The translations under genes and the position numbers were made by a program. The notes below the pieces were generated by a model, which made no database searches, had not been told where the DNA came from, and saw only the letters and a program-made list of their open reading frames with translations. Positions 42,501-52,802 of a stretch of DNA of 64,000 bases are shown piece by piece (positions within the stretch are counted from its first letter, which is position 1; each line of letters opens with the position of its first letter). The DNA lies in the NCBI GenBank assembly GCA_025359125.1, contig JANYHI010000026.1, forward strand, positions 1-64,000. The letters are read 5' to 3'. This stretch comes from Cytophagales bacterium (lineage in GTDB: Bacteria > Bacteroidota > Bacteroidia > Cytophagales > Cyclobacteriaceae).

Positions 42501-44366
42501 TTACCAGCCTATGCCATAATCTTCGCCATGATTGCTACTCCCCCCCCAAAAGCTTCCATGTTCCCAATCGAAGTAGATCGCATTGGTTGGTCCGCTGGTG
42601 CGATCGTCAAAGCGCATGCGATAACCCATTCTTTGTAGCTCTTTTCTAACATAAGGTGGCGTTGAATCGTGCAATAAAATATTTCCTGCTTTGGGCGAGC
42701 GATCTTCGCCACCTAGTGAAAGCCTGAGTTGATCAGTATTGATGTTAGGTGCTTCTGTTGATTCCTGAACAGTCATCCCAAATTCAACAATATTTAAAAA
42801 GAATTGAAGCAGGTTTTGATCTTGCGTATCGCCACCCTGCACGGCAAACGACAAAAATGGTTTGCCATCTTTTAGTGCCATTGATGGGGTAAGTGTAACA
42901 CGCGGGCGCTTGCCAGGCTCTACTACATTGAAAGGATTTTCTTTTGGATTGGTAACAAAACTTTGCATGCGTTGGCTCATGCCCATTCCGGTTTTACCCG
43001 CAATACAACTCGGATTCCAACCTCCACTTGGCGTAATAGAAACCACCCATCCTTCTTTATCTGCTGCTTCCACGGAAGTGGTGCCTAAAAATACCTGATG
43101 CAAATATTCTTCAGATAATGGTGAAGTGTAAGTGTTAACAGAAGCCTGCGACCATTCTTTCAATACCTCTTTGTAAGGATTTACTTTTCCTTCAAAAGGA
43201 TAAGGATCGCCTGGCGCTGCCTTAGGATCATTTTTCTCCCAGTTGATAGACTTGATTCTTTCCTTTGCATATTCTTTCGAAAGCAATCCTTTGATCGGCT
43301 CTTCGGGCGCGAAGTAAGGATCGCCATAGTAGAAATCGCGATCCGCGAAAGCGAGATTCATCACCTGGTACAAAGTATGAATGTAGCGAGCAGAATTAAA
43401 TCCCATCGCCTTGAGATCAAATTGCTCGAGCATGTTCAATGCTTGCAACATTACAGGGCCTTGCGTCCACTGTTGCATTTTGTAAACATCAATGCCTTTG
43501 TAATTAACCATTATTGGTTCTTCCGTGATTACTTTCCAGTTCGCCAGGTCTTGCTCTGTAATCAAGCCACCTTGCTCCTGGCAACCACGCGCATATTCTT
43601 TTCCAATGTCGCCTTTATAAAATCGATCATACGCTGCATAGATTGCTTCCTTACGGGATTTGCCTTTTTTCAAAGCTTGTTGCTCTGCATCTACCAACTT
43701 TTGTAGAGACGCTAATAAATCTTTCTGAACAAAAATTTCTCCTGCATCTGGTGCTTCTCGTTTGTTACCGAGGTGTGGAAGAAAAATTGCCTTGCTGTAA
43801 GGCCATTGCTTCAATCTTTCTTTCTCTCTTTCAAAGCTATTCGCAGTTTGTGCTTCCAATGGATAGCCCTCACATAATTGCATGGCAGGCGCGAGTACTT
43901 CTTTCAAACTCAGGGTACCGTATTCCGCCAACATGTTCATTAGTCCACCGGGAGTTCCAGGGGTTACTGCTGCTAACGGACCATATTGTGGAGGGTAATT
44001 CATCCCTTTACCTTTAAAGAAATCGGCAGTAGCACCGGTTGGAGCCACGCCCAATGCGTTGATGGCAATAACCTTTTTTGTTTTCGGATTGTAGATGAGT
44101 GCTTGAGTTTCGCCCCCCCAGCTCAAAACATCCCACATGGTGCAAGTTGCAGCCAACATAGCACACGAAGCATCCACAGCATTCCCTCCTTTGCTAAAGA
44201 TCATCGCTCCCGCTGTTGCCGCCAAAGGTTTGCCTGTAACTGCCATCCAGTGCTTACCATGAAGCGGTGGCTTTTGAGTTGTTACTGGAAGATTATTAAA
44301 TGACTGAGAGATGCCAACCAATCCAGTTGACAATAGCAAAATAGTGAGGAGTGATTTTATTTTCAT
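42501..44366 (-). CDS. ggt: Gamma-glutamyltransferase-family protein
   Basis: Ntn-hydrolase that cleaves gamma-glutamyl compounds such as glutathione in the periplasm. The enzyme is made as a precursor; the catalytic Thr should be T429 in LGTTSVEAADKEG, where most relatives have TTH. Flanking signatures are GGNAVDASCAMLAATC and QGGDTQDQNLLQFFLN. From the ATG at 44366 it is 621 residues; a TTG at 44381 is excluded because the promoter box covers it. It has an N-terminal signal peptide. Confidence 0.85.
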   Translation of the reverse strand: MKIKSLLTILLLSTGLVGISQSFNNLPVTTQKPPLHGKHWMAVTGKPLAATAGAMIFSKGGNAVDASCAMLAATCTMWDVLSWGGETQALIYNPKTKKVIAINALGVAPTGATADFFKGKGMNYPPQYGPLAAVTPGTPGGLMNMLAEYGTLSLKEVLAPAMQLCEGYPLEAQTANSFEREKERLKQWPYSKAIFLPHLGNKREAPDAGEIFVQKDLLASLQKLVDAEQQALKKGKSRKEAIYAAYDRFYKGDIGKEYARGCQEQGGLITEQDLANWKVITEEPIMVNYKGIDVYKMQQWTQGPVMLQALNMLEQFDLKAMGFNSARYIHTLYQVMNLAFADRDFYYGDPYFAPEEPIKGLLSKEYAKERIKSINWEKNDPKAAPGDPYPFEGKVNPYKEVLKEWSQASVNTYTSPLSEEYLHQVFLGTTSVEAADKEGWVVSITPSGGWNPSCIAGKTGMGMSQRMQSFVTNPKENPFNVVEPGKRPRVTLTPSMALKDGKPFLSFAVQGGDTQDQNLLQFFLNIVEFGMTVQESTEAPNINTDQLRLSLGGEDRSPKAGNILLHDSTPPYVRKELQRMGYRMRFDDRTSGPTNAIYFDWEHGSFWGGSSNHGEDYGIGW

Positions 44367-44378
44367 AGTTTCGAATTG

Positions 44379-44407
44379 CAAAATAAAGGGAAGTAACGAT
44401 TATCAAA
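44379..44407 (-). promoter_or_regulatory. Promoter of the ggt-like gene
   Basis: TTTG (44404-44407), an 18-base spacer and TATTTTG (44379-44385), which has one base less between TA and TTTG than the usual TAnnTTTG. Transcription would start about nine bases before the ATG. Confidence 0.45.
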
Positions 44408-44479
44408 TTTACTTCTATTTACATAATCAAAAAGGTTTGACTGACTAACGGAATCATCCTTACACTAACGGATTAAAAC

Positions 44480-44956
44480 ATGAATACCCAAGAGCAAGTA
44501 ATCACCAAATTCTATTCAGCTTTTCAGCAAAAAGATTGGAAAACCATGCAGCGCTGCTACCACGATGAGGTGACTTTTAGCGATCCTGTTTTTCAGAATT
44601 TAAAAGGGAAAGAAGCAAAAGCGATGTGGCATATGCTCGCTTTAAATGCGAAAGATTTTTCGTTGGAGTTTAATTCTATAAAAGCATCTGAAACCGCGGG
44701 CGCTGCACATTGGGAAGCCATCTATTCATTTTCTCGTACCGGCAGAAAAGTAGTGAATAAAATAGATGCGTCTTTTGAGTTTAAAGAAGGCCTTATTATT
44801 AAGCATATTGATCGCTTCGATTTTTGGAAATGGACACGCATGGCACTTGGATTCTCCGGTATTTTACTGGGCTGGTCTGGCTTTATGAAGGACAAAGTAA
44901 AAGAGACAGCAATGACTGGGTTAAGGAGGTTTATCGAGGCGAATGGGTACAAATAG
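44480..44956 (+). CDS. NTF2-like / SnoaL-type protein
   Basis: A small cytosolic alpha-beta barrel of the nuclear-transport-factor-2 fold, 158 residues. The pattern FYSAFQQKDWKTMQRCYHDEVTF and WEAIYSFSRTGRKVVNKIDASFEF fits polyketide-cyclase-like proteins. A long hydrophobic stretch near the C-terminus (MALGFSGILLGWSGFM) is unusual. It is divergent from ggt; function unknown. Confidence 0.85.
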   Translation: MNTQEQVITKFYSAFQQKDWKTMQRCYHDEVTFSDPVFQNLKGKEAKAMWHMLALNAKDFSLEFNSIKASETAGAAHWEAIYSFSRTGRKVVNKIDASFEFKEGLIIKHIDRFDFWKWTRMALGFSGILLGWSGFMKDKVKETAMTGLRRFIEANGYK

Positions 44957-45086
44957 TTACTCGTTATTAGCTGCCAGTTTCTGGCTGCAAGTCAACATGG
45001 GAAATCAAGAAGTCAGAAACCGTCCATGTGAATTGATTAGAGGGGCTGGAAGCCTGAAACGCAAAAATAGAAACCCAAAAATCACA

Positions 45087-45116
45087 TTTGGATTTACCAA
45101 ATATTCTCTATATTTG
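45087..45116 (+). promoter_or_regulatory. Promoter of the RRM protein gene
   Basis: TTTG (45087-45090), 18 bases, TATATTTG (45109-45116): an exact Bacteroidota promoter match. It predicts a start near 45120 and a leader of about 108 bases, which contains GGCCGGCC (45173-45180) and could fold. Confidence 0.75.
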
Positions 45117-45227
45117 AGAGTTAATAGAATAAAACCTACCTGAAAGTATCCCACATCGTGAGTTTATTGTCGGCCGGCCATATCGAAATTAGCAACAACA
45201 TTTTATCACTTAATTTTTAAAACACAA

Positions 45228-45554
45228 ATGAACATTTATGTAGCCAACATTCCTTGGAAAGCAACCGAGGAACAATTGAAGCAGTTATTCTCCGAGTACG
45301 GTGAAGTAAGCTCTGCGAAAATCATCATGGACAAAGTAACGCAACGTAGCCGTGGCTTTGGTTTTGTAGAAATGGCTGACGACACAGCTGGAAAAAGTGC
45401 AATCGATCAATTGAACGGTGCTGACTTCTTAGGTAAGAACCTAGTGGTTAATGAGGCTCGTCCCCGCGAAGAAGGTAGCGGTGGTGGTGGTCGTAGCAAT
45501 CGCGGTGGCGGTGGTGGCGGTTTCCGCAGAGGCGATTTCAACAGAGATTATTAG
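45228..45554 (+). CDS. RRM-type RNA-binding protein with a glycine-rich tail
   Basis: One RNA-recognition motif with RNP2 (IYVANIPW) and RNP1 (RGFGFVEM), then a tail of GGGG/RSNRGG repeats at residues 85-108, as in cold-inducible cyanobacterial and Bacteroidota RNA chaperones. The predicted long leader fits post-transcriptional cold regulation; this is an inference. It ends before a strong terminator. Confidence 0.95.
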   Translation: MNIYVANIPWKATEEQLKQLFSEYGEVSSAKIIMDKVTQRSRGFGFVEMADDTAGKSAIDQLNGADFLGKNLVVNEARPREEGSGGGGRSNRGGGGGGFRRGDFNRDY

Positions 45555-45577
45555 TCGATTTGAAATAGAGAAAGTAT

Positions 45578-45605
45578 ATGCCACGCCAAAAGCGTGGCAT
45601 TTTTT
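45578..45605 (+). terminator. Terminator of the RRM protein gene
   Basis: ATGCCACGC (45578-45586) and its complement (45592-45600) form a 9-bp stem with a 5-base loop and are followed by five Ts, 23 bases after the stop codon. Confidence 0.9.
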
Positions 45606-45629
45606 ATTTGTGCTACTTTGCAATTGAAC

Positions 45630-47630
45630 ATGAACTCTATAAAATCAAATCGACTGCTATCCGCCACTTCTCCCTACCTCCTGCAACATGCTTACAATCC
45701 CGTTGATTGGTTTGAGTGGAGTCAGGAGGCTCTTGCAAAAGCCAAAGAGGAAGACAAACCGATTTTACTGAGTATCGGATATTCCTCATGCCATTGGTGC
45801 CACGTAATGGCACATCAGAGTTTTGAAAATGAAGACATTGCCCAATTGATGAACGAACATTTCGTTTGTATCAAACTCGATCGCGAAGAGCGACCGGACA
45901 TCGATCAAATTTACATGGAGGCGGTGCAAGCGATGAACCAAAATGGAGGATGGCCATTGAATATTTTTTTAACGCCCGATCAAAAACCATTTTTTGGCGG
46001 AACGTATTTTCCACCCAATACTTGGAGCCAACTATTAATACAAATTTCAAAAGCATTTAAAGACAAAAGAAATGAGATTGAAACATCGGCCAATGATTTG
46101 AGTCAGCATTTTAACATTTCAGATTTACAGCGCTTCAAAAATCAATCTGCTGATAGTCCGATTAATCAGCAGATGCTCGATAACATGTTTCAAATAATTG
46201 AAACCCGATTTGATTTTACTTTTGGAGGGTTAGATAAATCGCCCAAATTTGTAATGCCTTCCATCTGGCTTTTTTTAGCGAGGTATTATCACTTAACTAA
46301 AAGTGAAAAGGCGCTGCAGATGTTGAATCTAACTTTACAAAAAGCAGCAGCTGGTGGAATTTACGATCAGATTGGTGGGGGCTTCTCGCGATATTCCGTA
46401 GATGCAGAATGGTTTGCGCCACACTTTGAAAAAATGCTTTATGATAATGGGCAATTGCTCAGTCTTTATTCAGAAGCCTATCGGATTACGAAAGATTCTG
46501 TCTATAAAAAAGTAGTAGAGGAGACCGCTGAATGGCTAGAGCGAGAGATGACTTCTATCGATGGAGGATTTTATTCAGCGCTTGATGCAGACAGCGAAGG
46601 GGAAGAAGGAAAATTTTATACCTGGACGAATGAAGAGTTAAAAGAACTTCCTGAAAACGAAAGAGAATTTGCTAATAGTTATTTTGGAACGACAGACATC
46701 GGAAATTGGGAGCATAGGAAAAACATCCTCATCCGCGAAAGCGAAAAAGAACTACCTGCTACCGCTGGTGATGTTAAAGAAAAAATGCTTTCCATTCGCA
46801 ATAAGCGAGTGAGGCCGGGGCTAGATGATAAAATCCTTACGGGATGGAACGCCATGATGATTACTGGATTAACGGACGCCTATAGAGCATTTGGAAATCA
46901 AAAATTTATAACGCTAGCCAAAAATGCAGTTAACTTTATTGAAAGTAATTTAATTGCTGAAAATAAAATTTATCGATCTTTTAAAAATAATCGATCGGCT
47001 ACTACTGGTTTTTTAGACGACTACGCCTTTCTAATTCAAGCCTATTACAATTTGTATCAGGTTACTTTTAATGAACCCTATTTACGTGCTGCAATAAACT
47101 GGTGTGAACACACTATAAGATATTTTTACGATCTGGAAGAAGGTTATTTTTATTTTAATAGTAACGATTCAGAATCGCTGATCGCCCGAAAAAAAGAAAT
47201 TTTTGATAACGTTATTCCATCTTCTAATGCGGTAATGGCCAGAAACCTTTTTCATTTAGGTGTTTTGATGGATAAGCAAGAGTGGAAAAATATGTCCACC
47301 AAAATGATTGAACGTATTTCTCATCTCATACAGTCCGAGCCTGCTTACATGTGTCATTGGGCTGTGTTAGCAGCTGAATTAACGAAAGGAATGGCAGAGG
47401 TTGTAATTGTAGGTAAGAAGGCAGAAACTTTTCAACAGACAATTAATAGCAGGTACCTGCCTTTTACCTTAATTATGGGAACTGAATTAAAAAGTGAACT
47501 ACCACTATTCGAAGGAAGAGAAGCAACTAATAATCAAACAAGTATTTATGTTTGTTTCAATAAAATTTGCCAGCTACCAGTTGACAATATTGAAGCTGCC
47601 TTGAAGCAAATTGAAAACAACAAGCAGTAG
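45630..47630 (+). CDS. YyaL/DUF255 thioredoxin-domain protein
   Basis: The 666-residue protein has an N-terminal thioredoxin-like domain with the family motif SSCHWCHVM (CxxC), then a six-hairpin glycosidase-like domain ([16 protein letters not shown]) that resembles N-acylglucosamine epimerase folds. The family (SSP411/spermatogenesis-associated protein 20) has unknown function. The frame is open to 45594, but that ATG lies inside the terminator, so the ATG at 45630 is preferred. It precedes priA by 10 bases. Confidence 0.92.
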   Translation: MNSIKSNRLLSATSPYLLQHAYNPVDWFEWSQEALAKAKEEDKPILLSIGYSSCHWCHVMAHQSFENEDIAQLMNEHFVCIKLDREERPDIDQIYMEAVQAMNQNGGWPLNIFLTPDQKPFFGGTYFPPNTWSQLLIQISKAFKDKRNEIETSANDLSQHFNISDLQRFKNQSADSPINQQMLDNMFQIIETRFDFTFGGLDKSPKFVMPSIWLFLARYYHLTKSEKALQMLNLTLQKAAAGGIYDQIGGGFSRYSVDAEWFAPHFEKMLYDNGQLLSLYSEAYRITKDSVYKKVVEETAEWLEREMTSIDGGFYSALDADSEGEEGKFYTWTNEELKELPENEREFANSYFGTTDIGNWEHRKNILIRESEKELPATAGDVKEKMLSIRNKRVRPGLDDKILTGWNAMMITGLTDAYRAFGNQKFITLAKNAVNFIESNLIAENKIYRSFKNNRSATTGFLDDYAFLIQAYYNLYQVTFNEPYLRAAINWCEHTIRYFYDLEEGYFYFNSNDSESLIARKKEIFDNVIPSSNAVMARNLFHLGVLMDKQEWKNMSTKMIERISHLIQSEPAYMCHWAVLAAELTKGMAEVVIVGKKAETFQQTINSRYLPFTLIMGTELKSELPLFEGREATNNQTSIYVCFNKICQLPVDNIEAALKQIENNKQ

Positions 47631-47640
47631 CTTTGCATCG

Positions 47641-50148
47641 ATGATGAATTCGCTCGAGTTAGAATTGGACGGCCCTAACACGCTTTTTGCAGAGTTGGTA
47701 ATTCCTGTGCCTATTCCTAAACTCTTTACGTATCGTGTTCCCAAAAATTTGAATGACAAAATACGTGTTGGCCAGCGGGTAATCGTGCCTTTCGGGAAAA
47801 AGAAAATTCTTACAGGGATTATTTTCTCTATACATAACCAGCCACCGAAAGAATATGAAGCCAAATCGATTTTAGAATTAATAGATGAAGTAGAAGTCAT
47901 TTACCCTCAACAGTTCAAACTGTATCAATGGATTGCAGATTACTACATGTGTACATTGGGCGAAGTAATGATTGCCGCGCTGCCGGCAGGTCTTAAGCTT
48001 TCCAGTGAATCGATGGTGCAAGTGGATCCTCGTTTTGATTTTGAAACCACTGCTTTTGATTTTTCTGAAAAAGAGCGAATACTTCTTAACCGACTACAAA
48101 CCGAAACACTCAGCTATACAGAAGTTTCATCGCTGCTGAACGCAAAAAATATTTATTCCATTCTAAGATCGTTACAGAGCAAATCTGCCATCATTTTATT
48201 TGAGCAGGTTAAAGAAAAATATAAACCTAAAACTGAGAAGAGAATCCGACTACATCAAAATTATATTTCTAAAAAAAGTTTAGAATCTCTTTTTGAAACA
48301 CTTGCAACCAAGCCTAAGCAAGAAGCGATGGTGTTGAAGTATCTGCAAGAAGTTCCTGTGTTCACTCATCCAGAACTTAATGCAAAAGGAATATCAAAAA
48401 GTAAATTGGTTGATGAAGAGCAATCCACTTCTTCCTTGGCCACCCTTATCAAAAATAATATCTTAGAAGAATTTGAAGTAGTAGTGCCACGATTTGGATT
48501 TGAAGAAACTCAGCCTGCACATCCGCTTCTGCTTAGTGAAAACCAGCAATTAGCACGCAATCAAATTTTAGAGACACTCGAATTAAAAGGAACTGCTCTT
48601 TTACATGGTGTAACAGGAAGTGGAAAAACTGAAATTTATATTGACTTAATCAAGCGAGCGCTAGAAGGTGGAAATCAGGTGTTGTATTTACTTCCCGAGA
48701 TTGCGTTGACCACACAAATTGTTTTTCGACTTAAAAAAACATTTGGACGTGAAATGGGAATCTATCATTCTAAGTTTTCTGACAATGAGCGCGTAGAAGT
48801 TTGGAAGGGAGTGCTAGAAGGAAAATTTAAATTAGTTATTGGAGTTCGTTCATCTATCTTTTTACCTTTTGATAATTTAGGGTTAATAATTGTTGATGAA
48901 GAACATGATCCTTCTTATAAACAGCACGATCCTGCTCCGCGCTATCATGCCAGAGATACCGCATTAATGATTGCCCACATTCATGGAGCAAAAGTGGTGT
49001 TGGGTAGCGCCACTCCTTCCATCGAATCATTTTACCATGCAGCTAATGGCAGATTTGGGTTGATAGAATTAAAGGAACGATTTGGTGAGGCGCAATTGCC
49101 TGAAATAATTTTTGCTGATTTGGTAAAAGAAAAGAAACGCAAAACTATGAAAGGAGAATTTTCTTCTCTCCTCCTACAAGAGATCACTCAAGCCATTACA
49201 AATAATGAGCAAGTAATTCTTTTCCAAAATAGAAGAGGATACTCTCCTATGATTGAATGCCAAGATTGTGGCTGGGTACCAAAGTGTATTAACTGCGCGG
49301 TGAGCTTAACATATCATCAATATCGGCATGCTATGATTTGCCATTACTGCGGATACAAAGAAGAAATGCCTTCCAAATGTCCGGTATGTACCTCCACACG
49401 AATCCAAACATTAGGATATGGAACTGAGAAACTGGAGGAAGAATTAAAATTGCATTTTCCGGAAGCTCGAACACAGCGAATGGATTTAGATACCACGCGT
49501 ACTAAATCTGGTTATGAAAATATCATCCAAGGATTTGAAAGTGGCGATACCAATATTTTGGTAGGAACACAAATGGTAACAAAGGGATTAGATTTTGACA
49601 ATGTAAATCTGGTGGGAGTATTCGATGCCGATCGGATGATGCACTTCCCTGATTTCAGATCGTATGAAAGAGCCTTCCAACTGATCATGCAAGTGAGCGG
49701 AAGATCTGGACGCAGAGCTAAGAAGGGTCGCGTTATTATTCAGACTTCAAATCCAACCCATCCTATTTTTACTTACGTGATCAATCATAACATCACTGGA
49801 TTTGTGAATGAGCAAATGGAAGATCGGAAAGAACATCTGTATCCCCCCTACTCCAGATTAATTGAAGTTACGCTTAAGCACATCGATAAGAAAACCGTGC
49901 ATGAAGCGGCCTCGCTTTTAGCTGATCAAATTAAAAATAAATTAAATACTGTACGCGTAGTTGGGCCGGGCGAGCCAATGGTTTCTAAAATCAGAAATGA
50001 ATTTTTAATGTCGATGTTATTGAAAGTAGGAAGAGATCAGGGAAAGTTGGCTGAAACTAAAAACATTCTAAGCAAACTTTCGGAAAATTTACTAATACTA
50101 AAAGAATATCGAAGTATTAAAATCGTTTTGGATGTAGATCCGGCTTAG
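47641..50148 (+). CDS. priA: Primosomal protein N' (PriA helicase)
   Basis: The replication-restart helicase that reloads the replisome on forked DNA. Walker A GVTGSGKT is at residues 323-330, with the DEEH box in VDEEHDPSYKQHD and the zinc cysteines from C540 (CQDCGWVPKCINC, CHYCGYKEEMPSKCPVC). At 836 residues it is normal. The frame is open to a TTG at 47611, inside the previous gene; ATG at 47641 is preferred. Its stop shares TTAG with surE. Confidence 0.95.
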   Translation: MMNSLELELDGPNTLFAELVIPVPIPKLFTYRVPKNLNDKIRVGQRVIVPFGKKKILTGIIFSIHNQPPKEYEAKSILELIDEVEVIYPQQFKLYQWIADYYMCTLGEVMIAALPAGLKLSSESMVQVDPRFDFETTAFDFSEKERILLNRLQTETLSYTEVSSLLNAKNIYSILRSLQSKSAIILFEQVKEKYKPKTEKRIRLHQNYISKKSLESLFETLATKPKQEAMVLKYLQEVPVFTHPELNAKGISKSKLVDEEQSTSSLATLIKNNILEEFEVVVPRFGFEETQPAHPLLLSENQQLARNQILETLELKGTALLHGVTGSGKTEIYIDLIKRALEGGNQVLYLLPEIALTTQIVFRLKKTFGREMGIYHSKFSDNERVEVWKGVLEGKFKLVIGVRSSIFLPFDNLGLIIVDEEHDPSYKQHDPAPRYHARDTALMIAHIHGAKVVLGSATPSIESFYHAANGRFGLIELKERFGEAQLPEIIFADLVKEKKRKTMKGEFSSLLLQEITQAITNNEQVILFQNRRGYSPMIECQDCGWVPKCINCAVSLTYHQYRHAMICHYCGYKEEMPSKCPVCTSTRIQTLGYGTEKLEEELKLHFPEARTQRMDLDTTRTKSGYENIIQGFESGDTNILVGTQMVTKGLDFDNVNLVGVFDADRMMHFPDFRSYERAFQLIMQVSGRSGRRAKKGRVIIQTSNPTHPIFTYVINHNITGFVNEQMEDRKEHLYPPYSRLIEVTLKHIDKKTVHEAASLLADQIKNKLNTVRVVGPGEPMVSKIRNEFLMSMLLKVGRDQGKLAETKNILSKLSENLLILKEYRSIKIVLDVDPA

Positions 50149-50924
50149 CCGAGAATGTCCCACTCCTCATTTAAAACAGAAATTGCTTGATGAGCTGTTA
50201 GATCGAACTGACAAGGAACTACCGATACGTAATTATTGGCAATTGCCCACTCATCATTATCTTCGGCCTTATCGAAGTTTACAAAATTTCCTGTCATCCA
50301 AAAGTAGCTGCGACCATACGGATCAAATCGCTGATCGAACTCTTCCACCCACTTTGCATTTGCTTGTCTGCATACTCTAATACCTTTAAGCGGCTGTGCA
50401 GATTTAGCAGGGAAATTCACATTAAGTGCCACACCTTTTGGTAGACCTTTATCTAAAACTTGTTGAACAATTTTTTTTATAACATCATTTGTATGCGAAA
50501 AATCTGCCTTGTGGCTAAAGTCGCACAACGAAAATCCAATTGCCGGCACGCCTTCAATCGCTCCTTCAATAGCAGCCGACATAGTGCCCGAATATAAAAC
50601 GCTGATACTCGTATTGCTTCCGTGGTTAATGCCACTCACTACAATATCAGGTTGGCGTTCATTTTTCAAAACAAAGTGCCGAGCCATTTTTACACAATCG
50701 GCAGGAGTGCCACTGCATTCGTATGCTCGCACTCCTTCAAAAATAAAAGATTCATTTAATCGCAATGTATCTCCAACGGTAATAGCATGGCCCATTCCAG
50801 ATTGAGGGCCATCAGGTGCCACCACTATTACATCGCCCAACTCCTTCATCACGGTAATTAAATTTAAAATACCGCGAGAGGTGATACCATCATCATTGGA
50901 AACGAGTATAAGGGGTTTGGCCAT
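50145..50924 (-). CDS. surE: 5'-nucleotidase SurE
   Basis: A metal-dependent nucleoside monophosphatase involved in stationary-phase survival. The motif ILVSNDDGI is at the N-terminus, SGMGHAITVGDTLRL and SGINHGSNTSISVLYSGTM hold the remaining active-site residues. The ATG at 50924 gives 259 residues; the frame continues to a TTG at 50939 that would overlap the upstream gene. It is last in the ribBA operon and tail to tail with priA. Confidence 0.95.
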   Translation of the reverse strand: MAKPLILVSNDDGITSRGILNLITVMKELGDVIVVAPDGPQSGMGHAITVGDTLRLNESFIFEGVRAYECSGTPADCVKMARHFVLKNERQPDIVVSGINHGSNTSISVLYSGTMSAAIEGAIEGVPAIGFSLCDFSHKADFSHTNDVIKKIVQQVLDKGLPKGVALNVNFPAKSAQPLKGIRVCRQANAKWVEEFDQRFDPYGRSYFWMTGNFVNFDKAEDNDEWAIANNYVSVVPCQFDLTAHQAISVLNEEWDILG

Positions 50925-50925
50925 T

Positions 50926-51537
50926 TTATCTTTTATCAAAAAGTGAATTATAATAACTTACTATGCGTGTGAGTTCATATTTATCATCAAAATCGAGTCG
51001 GTTGTCTTTGGCAAAACCTCTCACCTCACGGTCGCGGTCTTCCATCAAACTAATCCAATCACTTTTTTTTCCGCTAAACTCCTCGATGTTTCCATTGGGC
51101 TTTAGCAAGTAGTAAATATTTACTAATACCAATCTAGTGTAGGTACCATAATAATAGAACGAGGAATTGGTTGTGCGGTATTCTAATTTTTCTCTTCCTA
51201 ACAAAGTAATTTTCCCTTCGCAGAGCAATTCGAAATAAGTGGGAGTCTTGTATGTATTATTTACGGAATAAGGTAATGAATAAAATTGCCTGTAACGTTT
51301 TACTGTTGAATCAAATATTTCAAAGAATAAAACCTTGCGCGCGGTAAAACTTTCCAGCTTGCCTTTCGACTTGATTTGAAGTAAATCATTTTGAATATCG
51401 TACTTAACTAATCCTTTTAGCGTATCGCTTGTTTCTAAAACTACTTTGCCTTCGTGCCAAAGTTCAAAGGCAAATTGCTGCGCATTAGCCCAGAGAGGGA
51501 ATAAAGTCAATACAAAAAAAAGAAACCGCTTAATCAT
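50926..51537 (-). CDS. Exported protein of unknown function, between surE and ribBA
   Basis: I do not recognise the family. The protein has a signal peptide ([20 protein letters not shown]) followed by a 180-residue beta-rich mature region ([37 protein letters not shown]) ending in a charged helix. Its start overlaps the stop of ribBA by four bases and its stop is one base before surE, so expression is coupled to both. A similar orphan exported protein is common in related genomes. Confidence 0.7.
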   Translation of the reverse strand: MIKRFLFFVLTLFPLWANAQQFAFELWHEGKVVLETSDTLKGLVKYDIQNDLLQIKSKGKLESFTARKVLFFEIFDSTVKRYRQFYSLPYSVNNTYKTPTYFELLCEGKITLLGREKLEYRTTNSSFYYYGTYTRLVLVNIYYLLKPNGNIEEFSGKKSDWISLMEDRDREVRGFAKDNRLDFDDKYELTRIVSYYNSLFDKR

Positions 51538-52751
51538 TTCTTCAAAATTGTGTGGCCTAATTTATCGCGCTTGGTAAGCAAATATTTTTCGTTGTGCTGA
51601 TTCGGTTTAATCTCGATCGGGATATTTTCAACTATTTCCAAACCATAGCCCATGAGTCCTACTCTCTTTTTTGGATTGTTAGTAATCAATCTAATTTTCG
51701 CAATTCCTAAATCATGTAAAATCTGCGCTCCAATTCCATAATCTCTATTATCCATATCAAAACCCAATTGAAGATTTGCCTCTACTGTATCAAGGCCTTG
51801 CTCTTGTAATTTATAGGCTTTCAACTTATTGAGTAACCCAATGCCTCTGCCCTCTTGTTTCATGTATAGCACCACACCTTTGCCTTCCTCCTCTACCATC
51901 TTCATGGCAATGTGCAGTTGTGGTCCGCAATCGCAACGACACGAACCAAAAATATCGCCTGTTACACAAGATGAATGTACGCGCACCATTACAGGTTCAT
52001 CTTTTTGCCAAGTGCCTTTCACTAAGGCCATGTGTACCTCTTTAGTATCTACTTGTTCATATGCCACCAATTGAAAATCTCCTTGCATGGTTGGCAGGTT
52101 CACATCGACCTGACGGATTACCTGCTTTTCTTTTTCCATCCGATAAGCAATTAGATCTTTGATCGTTACCAACTTTAAATTAAATCGCTCAGCCACTTTT
52201 TGCAATTCTGGCATGCGAGCCATGCTACCATCTTCATTACAAATTTCTACCAATACTCCAGCAGGCCTAAACCCTGCTAACCTTGCAAAATCTATTGCTG
52301 CTTCGGTATGGCCTGACCTTCTCAATACTCCTTCGCGCTTTGCCTTGAGTGGAAAAATATGACCCGGTTTACCCAACTCTTCAGGTTTAATTTCAGGATC
52401 TACCAAAGCCTTAATGGTTTTGAAACGATCGTGGGCGGAAATACCAGTTGTGCAACCATGACCAATTAAATCTACCGAGACAGTAAACGGAGTTTCGAAA
52501 GCAGCCGTATTTTTTCCCACCATCAAATGGAGACCCAACTCTTCGCAGCGATCTTCAATCAGTGGAGCGCAAATTAACCCACGTCCGTGTGTGGCCATAA
52601 AATTTACTATCGCAGGCGTTACCGTTTCGGCCGCACAAATAAAATCGCCTTCATTCTCCCTATCTTCATCATCTACCACAATAATTACTTTGCCATTTTT
52701 GATTTCTTCAATGGCTTCTTCTATCGAGTTAATTTTAAATTTTTCGTTCAT
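51534..52751 (-). CDS. ribBA: Bifunctional riboflavin enzyme RibBA
   Basis: The N-terminal half is 3,4-dihydroxy-2-butanone-4-phosphate synthase ([40 protein letters not shown]). The C-terminal half is GTP cyclohydrolase II with the zinc cysteines in [15 protein letters not shown] and [11 protein letters not shown]. Start ATG at 52751; the GTG at 52754 just before it is less likely. It has 405 residues. No FMN riboswitch is visible in the 51-base gap upstream. It follows dnaG on the same strand. Confidence 0.96.
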   Translation of the reverse strand: MNEKFKINSIEEAIEEIKNGKVIIVVDDEDRENEGDFICAAETVTPAIVNFMATHGRGLICAPLIEDRCEELGLHLMVGKNTAAFETPFTVSVDLIGHGCTTGISAHDRFKTIKALVDPEIKPEELGKPGHIFPLKAKREGVLRRSGHTEAAIDFARLAGFRPAGVLVEICNEDGSMARMPELQKVAERFNLKLVTIKDLIAYRMEKEKQVIRQVDVNLPTMQGDFQLVAYEQVDTKEVHMALVKGTWQKDEPVMVRVHSSCVTGDIFGSCRCDCGPQLHIAMKMVEEEGKGVVLYMKQEGRGIGLLNKLKAYKLQEQGLDTVEANLQLGFDMDNRDYGIGAQILHDLGIAKIRLITNNPKKRVGLMGYGLEIVENIPIEIKPNQHNEKYLLTKRDKLGHTILKK

Positions 52752-52802
52752 CACAGTTTCATTTACCTTTTAAAATAATTGGTCGCATTAATAGTTCCTT
52801 TT

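Noticed and set aside
43643-44303. Plus-strand frames of 105-124 codons opposite the ggt-like gene
   Set aside because: They mirror a well-supported coding region and encode composition typical of antisense frames.
44943-45143. A 66-codon plus-strand frame after the NTF2-like gene
   Set aside because: It overlaps the end of that gene and runs through the consensus promoter of the RRM gene; no family resemblance.
52752-52802. Possible FMN riboswitch before ribBA
   Set aside because: The 51-base gap is too short for the aptamer and shows none of its conserved segments.
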